Positions 39,742-50,496 of a stretch of DNA of 64,000 nucleotides are shown one piece after another. The notes under the pieces are model-generated. The model had not been told where the DNA came from. It ran no database searches and saw only the letters and a list, made by a program, of their open reading frames with translations. This DNA is from Bog-532 sp963720945 (GTDB lineage Bacteria; Actinomycetota; Actinomycetes; Streptosporangiales; Streptosporangiaceae): the NCBI GenBank assembly GCA_963720945.1, contig CAVRHH010000023.1:1-64000 (forward strand), in the 5' to 3' direction. A program made the position numbers and the translations under genes. Position 1 is the stretch's first letter. Each line of letters starts with the position of its first letter.

Positions 39742-40569
39742 CTATGCGGGCGGGACGGCGTTGCGTTCGAAGACGAGGCGCAGGCCGATCAGGGTCAGCC
39801 AGGGTTCATAGGCGTCGATGATGCTGACTTCGTTGATGACGAGGGGCGCGAGGCCGCCGGTGGCGATGATCGTGACCGCATCCGGATCGGCGGGGGCCAG
39901 CTCGCGGGCCATCCGCCGGGCGATTCCCTCGACCTGGCCGGCGAACCCGTACACGATGCCGGATTGCAGGGCCTCTACAGTGTTCTTCCCGATCACCCGG
40001 GGCGGGCGGGTGAGCTCCACCTTCAGGAGCTGCGCCGCCCGGCGCGACAGCGCGTCCACGGATATCTCGATGCCGGGGGCGAGCGCCCCGCCGACAAACT
40101 CGCCGCGCGCGCTGACCGCGTCGAAGTTGGTCGAGGTGCCGAAGTCCACCACGATCGCCGGGCCGCCGAACAGGTGGACCGCCGCCAGGGCGTTCATGAT
40201 GCGGTCGCTGCCCACCTCCTTGGGATTGTCCATGCGGACGGGGATCCCGGTCTTGACGCCGGGCTCGACGATGACCGCCGGCACCTCGCGGTAGTACCGC
40301 TGGCACATCTCCCGCATCTCGTGCAGCACGGACGGCACCGTCGAGCAGAGCGCGATACCCGCGATCCCGCTGGCCGGCATCCCGCCCGGGCCGCCCTGCG
40401 CCGTGTCCTTGAACACGGCGCTCTGTGCGAGCAGCCCGCTCAGCACGACGGCGATCTCGTCCGCCGTCCGGTCAGGCACGGTGGCGATCCGCCAGTGCTC
40501 GATCACTTCCTCGCCATCGAAGATCCCGAGCACCGTATTGGTGTTGCCCACATCGATTGCCAGCAGCAT
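39742..40569 (-). CDS. coaX: Type III pantothenate kinase
   Basis: 275 residues from ATG 40569. ASKHA-fold kinase for the first step of CoA synthesis. Motifs: phosphate 1 DVGNTNTVLGIFDG, EVGSDRIMNALA, phosphate 2 VVDFGTSTNFDAV, GGALAPGIEIS, and adenosine motif ATGGLAPLV. Needs a monovalent cation and is insensitive to CoA. It is the last gene of the long minus-strand run, 38 bases after panC. panD, normally between the two, is missing. Confidence 0.95.
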   Translation of the reverse strand: MLLAIDVGNTNTVLGIFDGEEVIEHWRIATVPDRTADEIAVVLSGLLAQSAVFKDTAQGGPGGMPASGIAGIALCSTVPSVLHEMREMCQRYYREVPAVIVEPGVKTGIPVRMDNPKEVGSDRIMNALAAVHLFGGPAIVVDFGTSTNFDAVSARGEFVGGALAPGIEISVDALSRRAAQLLKVELTRPPRVIGKNTVEALQSGIVYGFAGQVEGIARRMARELAPADPDAVTIIATGGLAPLVINEVSIIDAYEPWLTLIGLRLVFERNAVPPA

Positions 40570-40606
40570 TGTGTCCCTTTCGCGCCTGTCCTGACCCGTG
40601 CCCGCG

Positions 40607-41605
40607 TCAGCCGAACTCGACCTGGACGTTATCGATGAGCCGCGTGCCGCCGACACGGGCCGCGACCGCGAGAATCGCCGGGCCGGTGAAACCAGGCGGC
40701 ACCGGGTGGAAGGTGCGCGGATCGACCAGGGCGAGGTAGTCGACAGCCAGCGGTACCGGCGGCGCGGGGGCGTCCTGCGGGGCGGCACCACCGTCCCGGA
40801 GGGTGCCGGCCGCCCGCTCCAGGCTGCTGCGGGCGGCCTCGGCGACCGCCTGCGGCCCGGCGGCAGCTTCCGCCCTGCCCGCCGCCAGAGCGCCGGGCAG
40901 GGCCAGCGCCATCCGGCGTGCGGCCGCCGAGAGGTACCGGTTGCGGCTGGACGTGGCGAGCCCGTCGTCATCACGGAACGTCGGGACGGAGGCGATCTGG
41001 ATGCCCAGGCTGAGGTCCTCGGACATCCGGCGCACCAGGGCTAGCTGCTGTGCGTCTTTCTCGCCGAACACGGCAATATCCGGCCGCACCATCCCGAAAA
41101 GCTTGAGGACCACGGTCAGCACGCCGCCGAAGAAGCCCGGCCTGAACTCGCCCTCGAGCAGCTGTCCCATGGGCCCGGGATCGACGGTGACGACTGGCTC
41201 GGCCGGGTACATCTCGGCCGCGGCGGGGGCGAAGACCACGGCGACGCCTTCGCCCGCGCACATGTCCAGATCGGCGCCGAGGGTGCGCGGGTAACGGTCA
41301 AGGTCTTCACCGGGACCGAATTGCCGTGGGTTGACGAAGACGGACACCACCACGGAGCCGCCCGGCCCGGCCAGGACGGCCGCGCGCCGGAGCAAACTGC
41401 GGTGGCCGTCATGCAGGGCCCCCATGGTGGGCACGAGCACAACGGGTGAGCCAAGGCGTTCCCGGGCGGCGGCCAGATCGGCCAGGCTGGCCGCCAGCAC
41501 GAGCCCGGGAGGCGCAGCAGGCTCAGCGGCCTCAGCGGGCCCGGCAGGCCCGGCCCCGCGGTCAGGCCCGGCGGGCTCAGCGGGGCGGGCAGGCGCGCCG
41601 GTCAC
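40607..41605 (-). CDS. panC: Pantothenate synthetase
   Basis: 332 residues. ATP-dependent ligation of pantoate and beta-alanine. HIGH-like box VPTMGALHDGHRSLL, VSVFVNPRQFGPGEDLDRYPR, GQLLEGEFRPGFFGGVLTVV, the pocket VFGEKDAQQLALVRRM and the KMSKS-like SSRNRYLS. The N-terminal 35 residues are a Pro/Ala/Glu-rich extension not usual for the family. The start overlaps the end of the DUF2520 gene by 4 bases, the layout seen in other actinobacteria. Confidence 0.94.
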   Translation of the reverse strand: MTGAPARPAEPAGPDRGAGPAGPAEAAEPAAPPGLVLAASLADLAAARERLGSPVVLVPTMGALHDGHRSLLRRAAVLAGPGGSVVVSVFVNPRQFGPGEDLDRYPRTLGADLDMCAGEGVAVVFAPAAAEMYPAEPVVTVDPGPMGQLLEGEFRPGFFGGVLTVVLKLFGMVRPDIAVFGEKDAQQLALVRRMSEDLSLGIQIASVPTFRDDDGLATSSRNRYLSAAARRMALALPGALAAGRAEAAAGPQAVAEAARSSLERAAGTLRDGGAAPQDAPAPPVPLAVDYLALVDPRTFHPVPPGFTGPAILAVAARVGGTRLIDNVQVEFG

Positions 41606-42530
41606 CGGGCCGCTCCGGAGAGCACGCCGAGCAGGCGTTCGGCGTCGGGCGCGGCGAGCAGTCCCGCGGCGAGCGCGCGGTCCGCGGTCAGCCGCGCCAG
41701 CGCGACGTAGACCGCCAGTGCCTCCGGGGCCACGTCCCGGAGCGCCTCGAGGTGCTCCGCCACCGTGCCGACGTCACCGCGGGCGACAGGACCGGTCAGG
41801 CCCGCATCGCCCAGCCGCAGCGCGTTGTCCAGCGCGGCGAACAGCAGCGGGCTGAGCATCCGGGCCGGATTGTCCGCGCCGGCGGTGTGCAGCAGGTCGC
41901 ACGATTCGGTCACGAGGGTGACGAGGTGGTTGGCCGCGCCGGCCAGGGCGGCGTGATAGAGACTCCGGTTTTCCTCGGCGATGAAGACGGGCTCGCCGCC
42001 CATCTCGATGACCAGTGCCTCTGCGACCGGCCGGAGCGGATCAGGGGCGGTGATGCCGAAGGAGATCCCGTGCATCCGTGGCGCGTCGTCACTACGGCCG
42101 GTGAACGTCATCACCGGGTGCAGGGCCAGCGGGAGTGCCCCCAGCCGGGTGGCCGGCGAAGCACTCCCGTGCCGTACCGGCCGCTGGTATGCACGAGCAG
42201 CCGTCCCCCGACCACAGCCCCGGTAGCGGCGAGACCGGAGACCAGGCCGGGCAGGGCGTCGTCGGGCACGGTCAGCAGAACCAGGTCGGCGCCGGCGATC
42301 ACGCCGGCCGGTTCGGTGACCGACGCGGCGGGGAAATGCTCGCGGGCCCGGCTGACGGACGCGTCGGACACCGCGGACACCGCGGTCACCTCATGGCCGG
42401 CCTGGGTGAGCGCGATACCAAGGGCGGTGCCGGCCCGGCCGGGCCCTATGATGCCGACCCGCAGCCGAGCCGGGTGCTGCCCGGCCTCACCGGCAGCGTG
42501 CGCGCCGGGGGCGCCTGATACAGAATCCAT
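41602..42530 (-). CDS. Rossmann-like / DUF2520 oxidoreductase-type protein (one-base frameshift)
   Basis: Two frames together encode about 309 residues. The first (from ATG 42530) has a nucleotide-binding Rossmann fold, VGIIGPGRAGTALGIALTQAGH, then VLLTVPDDALPGLV and LLVHTSGRYGTGVLR. Near 42150-42158 one C is missing from CGC-CGGCC. Supplying it joins the second frame, which reads PATRLGALPLALHPVMTFTG and continues through the DUF2520 helical domain (LYHAALAGAANHLVTLVTESCDLL) to 41602. Related to ketopantoate reductase-like dehydrogenases and conserved upstream of panC in actinobacteria. In this gene set it could act near pantothenate synthesis, but the reaction is unknown. The frameshift looks like a sequencing error. 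Confidence 0.8.
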
Positions 42531-42658
42531 GTCGTTCCAGTCCTCAGCGGGTACCGGACGGGCCGATGCCCCTGGTGGGCCCGGTATCCCACCCGAGCAT
42601 AGTCAAGGCGGCCGGGGCCGGCGATCCGGCTCTCGGCCCCGCCGCTGGGCGGCAGGCC

Positions 42659-43144
42659 TCAGTGGAAGGGATCCACGGGTGGCGGGGGCGGGATGTACCG
42701 GCCGGCCCCGGGATCGTCCGGGACACGGCAGCAGTGCTCCAGGTACAGCGCCGCGAGGGCCAGAACCACCGACGTGCCGAACGTCGTCGCGGCGGCGATC
42801 ACATCATGCTTGGGTACGGACGCCGGTAGCGAGCTGGCCGCGGCGACCGCGCACCCGGCCGCGGCCCCGCCGATCACCGCCGCGGTCAGTGAGGTCGCCT
42901 TGGCCAGCGCCACCATCCGCGTGACGTACTCCGATTCCGGCCGTTTGGTGCCGGGACGGCCGAGGATCCGCGCGCGCAGGCCGTGGCCGAGCCAGGCCTC
43001 CGCCACAGCCGCGATCGCCAGGGCGGGCACCATCGTCCACGGCAGCGGCGGCAGGCTGCTGTAGAGGAACCGGACCACCAGCCAGCCCGCCACCGCGAAG
43101 GCGACGGCGTACAGGAGCAGGATTCGTATCCGGGTAGGGGTCAT
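42659..43144 (-). CDS. DUF3180 membrane protein
   Basis: 161 residues with four predicted membrane helices: TRIRILLLYAVAFAVAGWLVV, PWTMVPALAIAAVAEAWL, LTAAVIGGAAAGCAVAAAS and TTFGTSVVLALAALYLEH. The conserved loop GRPGTKRPESEYVTRMVALAKATS matches the family, and a Pro-rich C-terminus (YIPPPPPVDPFH) ends it. Function unknown. It follows folK in many actinobacteria, as here (40 bases after the FolB-FolK gene). Confidence 0.9.
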   Translation of the reverse strand: MTPTRIRILLLYAVAFAVAGWLVVRFLYSSLPPLPWTMVPALAIAAVAEAWLGHGLRARILGRPGTKRPESEYVTRMVALAKATSLTAAVIGGAAAGCAVAAASSLPASVPKHDVIAAATTFGTSVVLALAALYLEHCCRVPDDPGAGRYIPPPPPVDPFH

Positions 43145-43183
43145 GCGGTCTCCGCGACGGTCACTCTGGCCACGGCAGCCAGG

Positions 43184-44047
43184 CTATGCGGGCCGCCGCA
43201 GCACCACGTCCGCACGCGGCCGCACGCTGCCGCCGGGCAGCGCGGCCAGCAGCGCCGCGACGGGGCCGTGCCCGGGCAGTTCAGCGGCGGGATCGGCGTC
43301 CCGCCACGGGGCCAGGACGAACGCGCGTTCCCAGGCGCGGGGATGCGGCAGCGTCAGCGCGGGATCGTCGCTGGTCTGGTCGCCGTAAGCGATGATGTCG
43401 ACGTCGAGTGTCCGCGGCCCCCAGCGCACCTCCCTGGTCCGCTGGGCGGTGTCCTCGATAGCGTGGGCCCGCCGCAGCACTTTGGCGGCCGGCCGGGACG
43501 TTTCGGCCAGCACGATCGCATTCAGGTAGTCGGGCTGCTGCGGGCCGCCCACCGGGGCGGTTTCGTACACCGGCGAGATCGCGGTGATATCCAGGCCTGG
43601 CGTCGCGGCCAGCGCGTCCACGGCTCGCTGCAGTTCCCGCTGCCGGTCCCCGAGGTTGCTGCCCAGGCCGATGACGACCCGCACCCGGCGGGTGCGGCGG
43701 ATGGTGACCGCCACGTCCCCGAACGGGCGGCCGATCGGCGCGTTCGGCTTGTGCACCGTTATCTCGGCCTGCCGGACGCCGGGCTCGGCCAGGCACGCCC
43801 CGGCGAGGCGCTCGGCCAGCGTCTCGATCAGCCGGACCGGCTCACCCGCCACGATCCGGGCCAGCCGTTCGGTCAGCGCCGCGTAGTCCACGGTCAGCGA
43901 GAGATCGTCGGACGCGGCGGCCGGCCGGGTGTCTACCGCGAGCACGGCGTCGATCAGGAACTCCTGGCCGTCCCGGCGCTCGGTGTCCAGAAAGCCGTGG
44001 TGCCCCCGGACCCGGAGGCGGCGGACTTCGATCCGGTCGGCCCTCAT
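43184..44047 (-). CDS. folB-folK: Bifunctional dihydroneopterin aldolase / HPPK (FolB-FolK)
   Basis: 287 residues from ATG 44047, which overlaps the folP stop (ATGA). Residues 1-120 are FolB: RVRGHHGFLDTERRDGQEFLID, LIETLAERLA and the conserved lysine in VHKPNAPIGRPFGDVAVTI. Residues 122-287 are FolK: IGLGSNLGDRQRELQ, YETAPVGGPQQPDYLNAIV, WGPRTLDVDIIAYGD and LPHPRAWERAFVLAPW. The two catalyse consecutive steps from dihydroneopterin to hydroxymethyl-dihydropterin pyrophosphate. No stop separates them. A GTG at codon 122 (43684) could start FolK separately, so the fusion may be real or the result of an indel that removed a stop. Confidence 0.87.
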   Translation of the reverse strand: MRADRIEVRRLRVRGHHGFLDTERRDGQEFLIDAVLAVDTRPAAASDDLSLTVDYAALTERLARIVAGEPVRLIETLAERLAGACLAEPGVRQAEITVHKPNAPIGRPFGDVAVTIRRTRRVRVVIGLGSNLGDRQRELQRAVDALAATPGLDITAISPVYETAPVGGPQQPDYLNAIVLAETSRPAAKVLRRAHAIEDTAQRTREVRWGPRTLDVDIIAYGDQTSDDPALTLPHPRAWERAFVLAPWRDADPAAELPGHGPVAALLAALPGGSVRPRADVVLRRPA

Positions 44048-44967
44048 GCGGGGTCCGCCCGGGCGGCTTGCCAGGCCGCGGCCACCCGGACGGCGTCGGC
44101 GTTGGCCGGGACCTTGTGCACGCGTACGCACCACGCGCCGGCGGCCGCGGCGAGCGCGGTCGTCGCCACGGTGGCATCGTCGCTTCCGGTGAACGATCTC
44201 GGCGTGCCGTCGGCTGCCGCGAGGAGACGGCCGAGGAAGCGCTTGCGCGAAGCGCCGACGAGCACCGGGAACCGGCGCTGGGTCCCGCCGGGGGTACCCG
44301 GCCCAGCAGCAGCGCCGAGGCAGCCGAGGTCACCCAGGGCGGCGAGGAGACGCCAGTTGTGCTCGCTGAGCTTGCTGAATCCCAGGCCCGGGTCGAGGAC
44401 GATCATGGATGGGTCGACTCCTTCCGCGACCACGGCGTCCACCCGCCGGCTCAGCTCATCGCGGACCTCTTTGACCACATCCTGGTAAATGGCGCGGGAG
44501 TTCATGTCGTGGCTGTGGCCACGCCAGTGCATCACGACATACGGCACCGACGCCTTCGCGACCAGCCGGGGCATGTGCGGGTCGGCGAGACCGCCGCTCA
44601 CGTCGTTGACCAGGCGCGCTCCGGCCTCGATGGCCAGTTCCGCCACACGCGCGCGCATCGTGTCCACGCTGACGGGGATCCCGGACCGGGCCAGTTCGGT
44701 GATGACCGGCTGGACCCGGCGGATCTCCTCCTCAGCGGGGATGCGCTGCGCACCGGGCCTGGTCGACTCCCCGCCCACATCGACGATGTCGGCGCCCTGG
44801 GCGGCGAGGTCCAGGCCGTGGGCGACGGCGGCGTCGGCGCCCAGCCACGCGCCGCCGTCGGAAAACGAGTCCGGGGTGACGTTGACGACGCCCATGACCA
44901 GGCAGCGATCCTCGCTGGGCAGCCCGGCCAGCAGGTACTGCCGGCCTGCTACGGGACTGCTCGCCAT
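44044..44967 (-). CDS. folP: Dihydropteroate synthase
   Basis: 307 residues from ATG 44967 (MASSPVAGRQY). TIM-barrel enzyme joining pterin pyrophosphate and p-aminobenzoate; the target of sulfonamides. Motifs: VMGVVNVTPDSFSDGG, VDVGGESTRPGAQ, VSVDTMRARVAE, LVNDVSGG, VVMHWRGH, IVLDPGLGFSK, and the sulfonamide-loop relative LVGASRKRFLG. It begins the folP-folB/folK part of the run and overlaps folB-folK by 4 bases. Confidence 0.95.
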   Translation of the reverse strand: MASSPVAGRQYLLAGLPSEDRCLVMGVVNVTPDSFSDGGAWLGADAAVAHGLDLAAQGADIVDVGGESTRPGAQRIPAEEEIRRVQPVITELARSGIPVSVDTMRARVAELAIEAGARLVNDVSGGLADPHMPRLVAKASVPYVVMHWRGHSHDMNSRAIYQDVVKEVRDELSRRVDAVVAEGVDPSMIVLDPGLGFSKLSEHNWRLLAALGDLGCLGAAAGPGTPGGTQRRFPVLVGASRKRFLGRLLAAADGTPRSFTGSDDATVATTALAAAAGAWCVRVHKVPANADAVRVAAAWQAARADPA

Positions 44968-45005
44968 GGTCCCCAGCCTATGAGGCCGGCTGGTCCGGCC
45001 GCAGA

Positions 45006-46823
45006 TCAGTTCCGGCGCAGGGCGCGCCGCAGCCGGCGGCGGAGCCGGCCCAGTCCCAGCTGGCGGGCCCACCGGCGCGGCTCCAGCGCCGGCCAGACCA
45101 GGAACGCTTCGGCCTCCAGCGCGGCGAGCGCGATCCGCGGCGCGTCCTTGGCGGTCGGGAAAACGAAGAAGCGTGGCTGCCAGACGGGCGAGAATTTCGC
45201 ATTGAATTTGTAGAGCGATTCAATCTGGAACCACTTGGACAGGAAAAGGAGAATAGACCGCCAGGCTCGCAGCACCGGCCCGGCCCCAATTCGCTCGCCG
45301 CGCTCGAGTGCCGCCCTGAATACGGCGAAGTTGAGCGAGATGCGCTTGACGCCCAGGCACGATGCGGCCTTGATCGCTTCCACGATGAGGAAGTCGTTCA
45401 GGCCCGGCTGGGAGCCACGGTCCCGCCGCATGAGGTCGAGGGACAGGCCGTCGCTGCCCCAGGGAACGAAGTGCAGCACGGCGCGCAGGGTCCCGTCGCA
45501 CATGGCGGTGGCGATCACGCACTGCTCGTCGCCGGGGGCGCCGACCCGCCCCAGCGCCATGGAGAAACCGCGCTCCGTGTGACTGCCGCGCCACGAATCG
45601 GCCACCTGCAGGATGGTGTCGATTTCTTTCCGTGGCACGTCGCCGACCCGGCGCACGTCGGCCGTATAGCCGTTCCGTGACACCCGCGAAACCATCTGCC
45701 GGACATTGCGCATGGACCGCCCGGAGAGGCTGAAGTCCGCCACGTTCACGATGCCCTCGTCGCCCAGTTCCAGCGCGGTGAGGTCGCCCTCACGGCACCA
45801 GACCTCCGCGCCGAGTTCGCTGCACCCCATGACCGCCGGGGCCCAGGCATGGCGAGCCGCCTGATCCAGGAAGGCCTGGATGGCCCCCGGCCACGCCTCC
45901 GGATCCCCGATGGGATCGCCGCCGGCCAGCATCACGCCGGACACCACGCGATAACAGACGCAGGCCTTCCCGGTGGGGGACCAGATGACGCTCTTGTCGT
46001 CGCGGAGCGCGAAGTAGCCGAGCGAGTCCCGGTCCCCGTACTTGCTCAGCAGCTGCCGGATCCCCTCCGCGTCCGCCGGGGTGAGCCGGGCCTTCGGCTC
46101 GGCCGGGCGCAGGAACAGATAGGCCGTGACGATCAGGGTGAACAGCCCGAGCGCACTGGTCAGCAGGTGGTAGCTGTCGCCGCGGCCCTCGGAGATGAAG
46201 GTGATGGGACCCGAGACCCCGATGGTCTCGGAAACGACGTCTGCTATCCGCGTGCCCATTGAATAGCCGCCGGCCAGCGCGTTGACGGACAGATAGCCCA
46301 GGCCGATCGCGATGTCCGCCACCGCGAGCCCGAGAAAGACCCACAGGGCCAGCCAGCGGGTCCGCCGGTCCCCGACCGCGTAGAAGTCGTTGCGGAACCA
46401 GAGCAGCGTGCCGAGCAGGACGGCGGCCACCACCGTAGTCGGAACGTGCGCCGTCGGGGCGCGCAGGAGGTGGATGGCGATGTCGAGCACGAGGAGGGCG
46501 GTGACCGCCTGCCAGGCCCGGCGCTTCCGGCGGCGCAGCCCGTGCGACAGCATCAGCAGCAGCAGGCCCACGATCACGTCGGCGCTGCGGGCGGCGTTGG
46601 TCAGGGTGCCGGGAACGTAGGTGTTGATCCGGTGCAGCCGGGCGTGAAAGCTCGGGGTGAAGATGGCGAGGACGTTGGAGACGCCGATCAGCAGGCACAG
46701 CAGGCTGGCGATGGAGGGAATCCACCGCCGCTGCCCTCGCTGGCTATCCAGCCACGGGTGGTCGAAACTCTCGTCGCCCGCGACCGCCCGCCCGGCCGTC
46801 TGAGTAGTGTCGCTTTCGTTCAT
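45006..46823 (-). CDS. MprF/LysX-like membrane protein with DUF2156 aminoacyl-phosphatidylglycerol synthase domain
   Basis: 605 residues. The N-terminal 240 residues contain six to seven membrane helices (IPSIASLLCLLIGVSNVLAIF, VIVGLLLLMLSH, WLALWVFLGLAVADIAIGLGYL, LGLFTLIVTAYLFL). The cytosolic DUF2156 domain has a double GNAT fold with YFALRDDKSVIWS, GDPIGDPEAWPGAI, FSLSGRSMRNVRQMVSRV, FSMALGR, SLDLMRRD and the C-terminal SLYKFNAKFSPVWQPRFFV. The family adds amino acids to phosphatidylglycerol, changing surface charge and resistance to cationic peptides. There is no lysyl-tRNA synthetase domain as in mycobacterial LysX. It lies between folE and folP, an unrelated pathway; same-strand position suggests at least partial co-transcription. 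Confidence 0.85.
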   Translation of the reverse strand: MNESDTTQTAGRAVAGDESFDHPWLDSQRGQRRWIPSIASLLCLLIGVSNVLAIFTPSFHARLHRINTYVPGTLTNAARSADVIVGLLLLMLSHGLRRRKRRAWQAVTALLVLDIAIHLLRAPTAHVPTTVVAAVLLGTLLWFRNDFYAVGDRRTRWLALWVFLGLAVADIAIGLGYLSVNALAGGYSMGTRIADVVSETIGVSGPITFISEGRGDSYHLLTSALGLFTLIVTAYLFLRPAEPKARLTPADAEGIRQLLSKYGDRDSLGYFALRDDKSVIWSPTGKACVCYRVVSGVMLAGGDPIGDPEAWPGAIQAFLDQAARHAWAPAVMGCSELGAEVWCREGDLTALELGDEGIVNVADFSLSGRSMRNVRQMVSRVSRNGYTADVRRVGDVPRKEIDTILQVADSWRGSHTERGFSMALGRVGAPGDEQCVIATAMCDGTLRAVLHFVPWGSDGLSLDLMRRDRGSQPGLNDFLIVEAIKAASCLGVKRISLNFAVFRAALERGERIGAGPVLRAWRSILLFLSKWFQIESLYKFNAKFSPVWQPRFFVFPTAKDAPRIALAALEAEAFLVWPALEPRRWARQLGLGRLRRRLRRALRRN

Positions 46824-47058
46824 GTCAACGTTTTTCCAGGCCCCGGATCACGGAAAATAAGGGTAGCCAGGAACTCCCGGCAGCGCTTACCAGCCGCTGA
46901 GAATAAATATGCCTGCAAAAATTCAGCGCTTCGCCCATACCCGGCCGTGCCGCTCACATGCACCATCTCGCTCCCCCCTCCGTCACGGTACCCCTAAAAC
47001 GGCCGCGCGGGCGGAACAGTTCGACGGGTGACGGCAGGGCAGCCCGGGACGGCAACGG

Positions 47059-47655
47059 TCAGCGGGCGCCCTGGACGAGGCTCATGGCTTCGGCCCGGGT
47101 CCGGGCACTGGTGCGGAACACGCCGCGGACCGCGGAGGTCACGGTCCTGGCCCCGGGCTTGCGCACGCCCCGCATCGATATGCACAGATGCTCGGCCTCG
47201 ATGACCACGATCACGCCCCGCGGCTCCAGGTTGGCCACCAGCGCGTCCGCGATCTGGCTGGTCATGCGCTCCTGCACCTGCGGCCGCCGCGCGTAGATAT
47301 CAACCAGCCGGGCCAGCTTGGACAGCCCGGTGATCTGGCCCTTCTCGTTCGGGATGTAGCCGATGTGGGCGACGCCGAAAAATGGGACCAGGTGATGCTC
47401 GCACGTCGCATACAGCTCGATGTCCCGCACGAGGACCATCTCGTCATGGTCCGCGTCGAAGACCTTCGTCAGCACGTCCTCGGGCCGCTGGCGCAGCCCG
47501 GCGAACTGCTCCGCGTAGGCCCGGGCCACCCGGGCCGGTGTGTCGGCCAGCCCGTCGCGCTCCGGGTCCTCCCCGATGGCGAGCAGGATCTCGCGGACGG
47601 CCCGCTCGATCCGCGGCCGGTCAACCTCCGGCGGAATCTCCGTACCGCCGGTCAT
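47059..47655 (-). CDS. folE: GTP cyclohydrolase I
   Basis: 198 residues from ATG 47655. First step of folate synthesis, from GTP to 7,8-dihydroneopterin triphosphate. Zinc site: Cys in YATCEHHLVPFFG, the paired histidines there, and the second Cys in EAEHLCISMRG. GLSKLARLVDIYARRPQVQER and RTSARTRAEAMSL are conserved. It follows ftsH by 38 bases on the same strand. Confidence 0.96.
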   Translation of the reverse strand: MTGGTEIPPEVDRPRIERAVREILLAIGEDPERDGLADTPARVARAYAEQFAGLRQRPEDVLTKVFDADHDEMVLVRDIELYATCEHHLVPFFGVAHIGYIPNEKGQITGLSKLARLVDIYARRPQVQERMTSQIADALVANLEPRGVIVVIEAEHLCISMRGVRKPGARTVTSAVRGVFRTSARTRAEAMSLVQGAR

Positions 47656-47692
47656 ACGGCACTCCGGGAGCCCGCGGTGGCCCGCACCCGGC

Positions 47693-49807
<2,115 letters not shown>

Positions 49808-49920
49808 CGACGAGCGACCCCCTCGGCTGGGAGCCGTTCCCTCCTGACCAGCTTCACATCCCGCCGACCGCCGGCGGGACCGCCTTGCCTTCTGACCTTG
49901 CTAACCTGCCCCGGTCAACG

Positions 49921-50496
49921 CTACTGCGCTCCGGTTCTGTTCCCCCCGTAGACGTGGGGGGCAAGAGTCCCGATAAAGGGCAGGTTACGGTACCGCTCGG
50001 CGTAGTCGAGCCCGTATCCGATGACGAACTCGTCGCCGATGTCGAAGCCGGTGTAGATGACCTCGACGTCCCGCATCCGCGTGGCACCCGGCTTCCGCAG
50101 CATGGTGCACACGCGCACCGACGCCGGCCCGCGCGATTGCAAGTTTCCCACCAGCCAGGACAGGGTCAGGCCGGAGTCGATGATGTCCTCGACGACCAGC
50201 ACGTCCCGGCCGGAAATGTCCGTGTCGAGGTCCTTGAGGATGCGGACCACACCGGATGACTGCGTTCCCGACCCATAGGACGACACCGCCATCCAGTCCA
50301 TCTGGACCGGCAGGTGCATGGCCCGCGCGAGGTCCGCCATCACCATGATGGCGCCCTTCAGGACGCCGACGAGGAGCAGGTCACGCCCGGCGTAATCCGC
50401 GTCGATGCGCGCCGCCAGCTCCGTCACCCGCTGGCGCAGCCGCTCCTCGCTGATCAGCACTTCCTTCAGGTCTGTTCCCATGTCGCCCGCGTCCAC
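49921..50496 (-). CDS. hpt: Hypoxanthine phosphoribosyltransferase
   Basis: 191 residues from GTG 50496, chosen because GGGAGG lies six bases upstream; ATG 50502 and ATG 50481 are also in frame. Purine salvage: hypoxanthine or guanine plus PRPP gives IMP or GMP. The PRPP loop is VLVVEDIIDSGLTLSWL; LLVGVLKGAIMVMADLAR and MDWMAVSSYGSGTQSSG form the flexible loop, and FVIGYGLDYAERYRNLPFIGTL closes the base pocket. The annotated end of tilS overlaps this gene by about 116 bases. ftsH follows after 114 bases. Confidence 0.93.
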   Translation of the reverse strand: MDAGDMGTDLKEVLISEERLRQRVTELAARIDADYAGRDLLLVGVLKGAIMVMADLARAMHLPVQMDWMAVSSYGSGTQSSGVVRILKDLDTDISGRDVLVVEDIIDSGLTLSWLVGNLQSRGPASVRVCTMLRKPGATRMRDVEVIYTGFDIGDEFVIGYGLDYAERYRNLPFIGTLAPHVYGGNRTGAQ

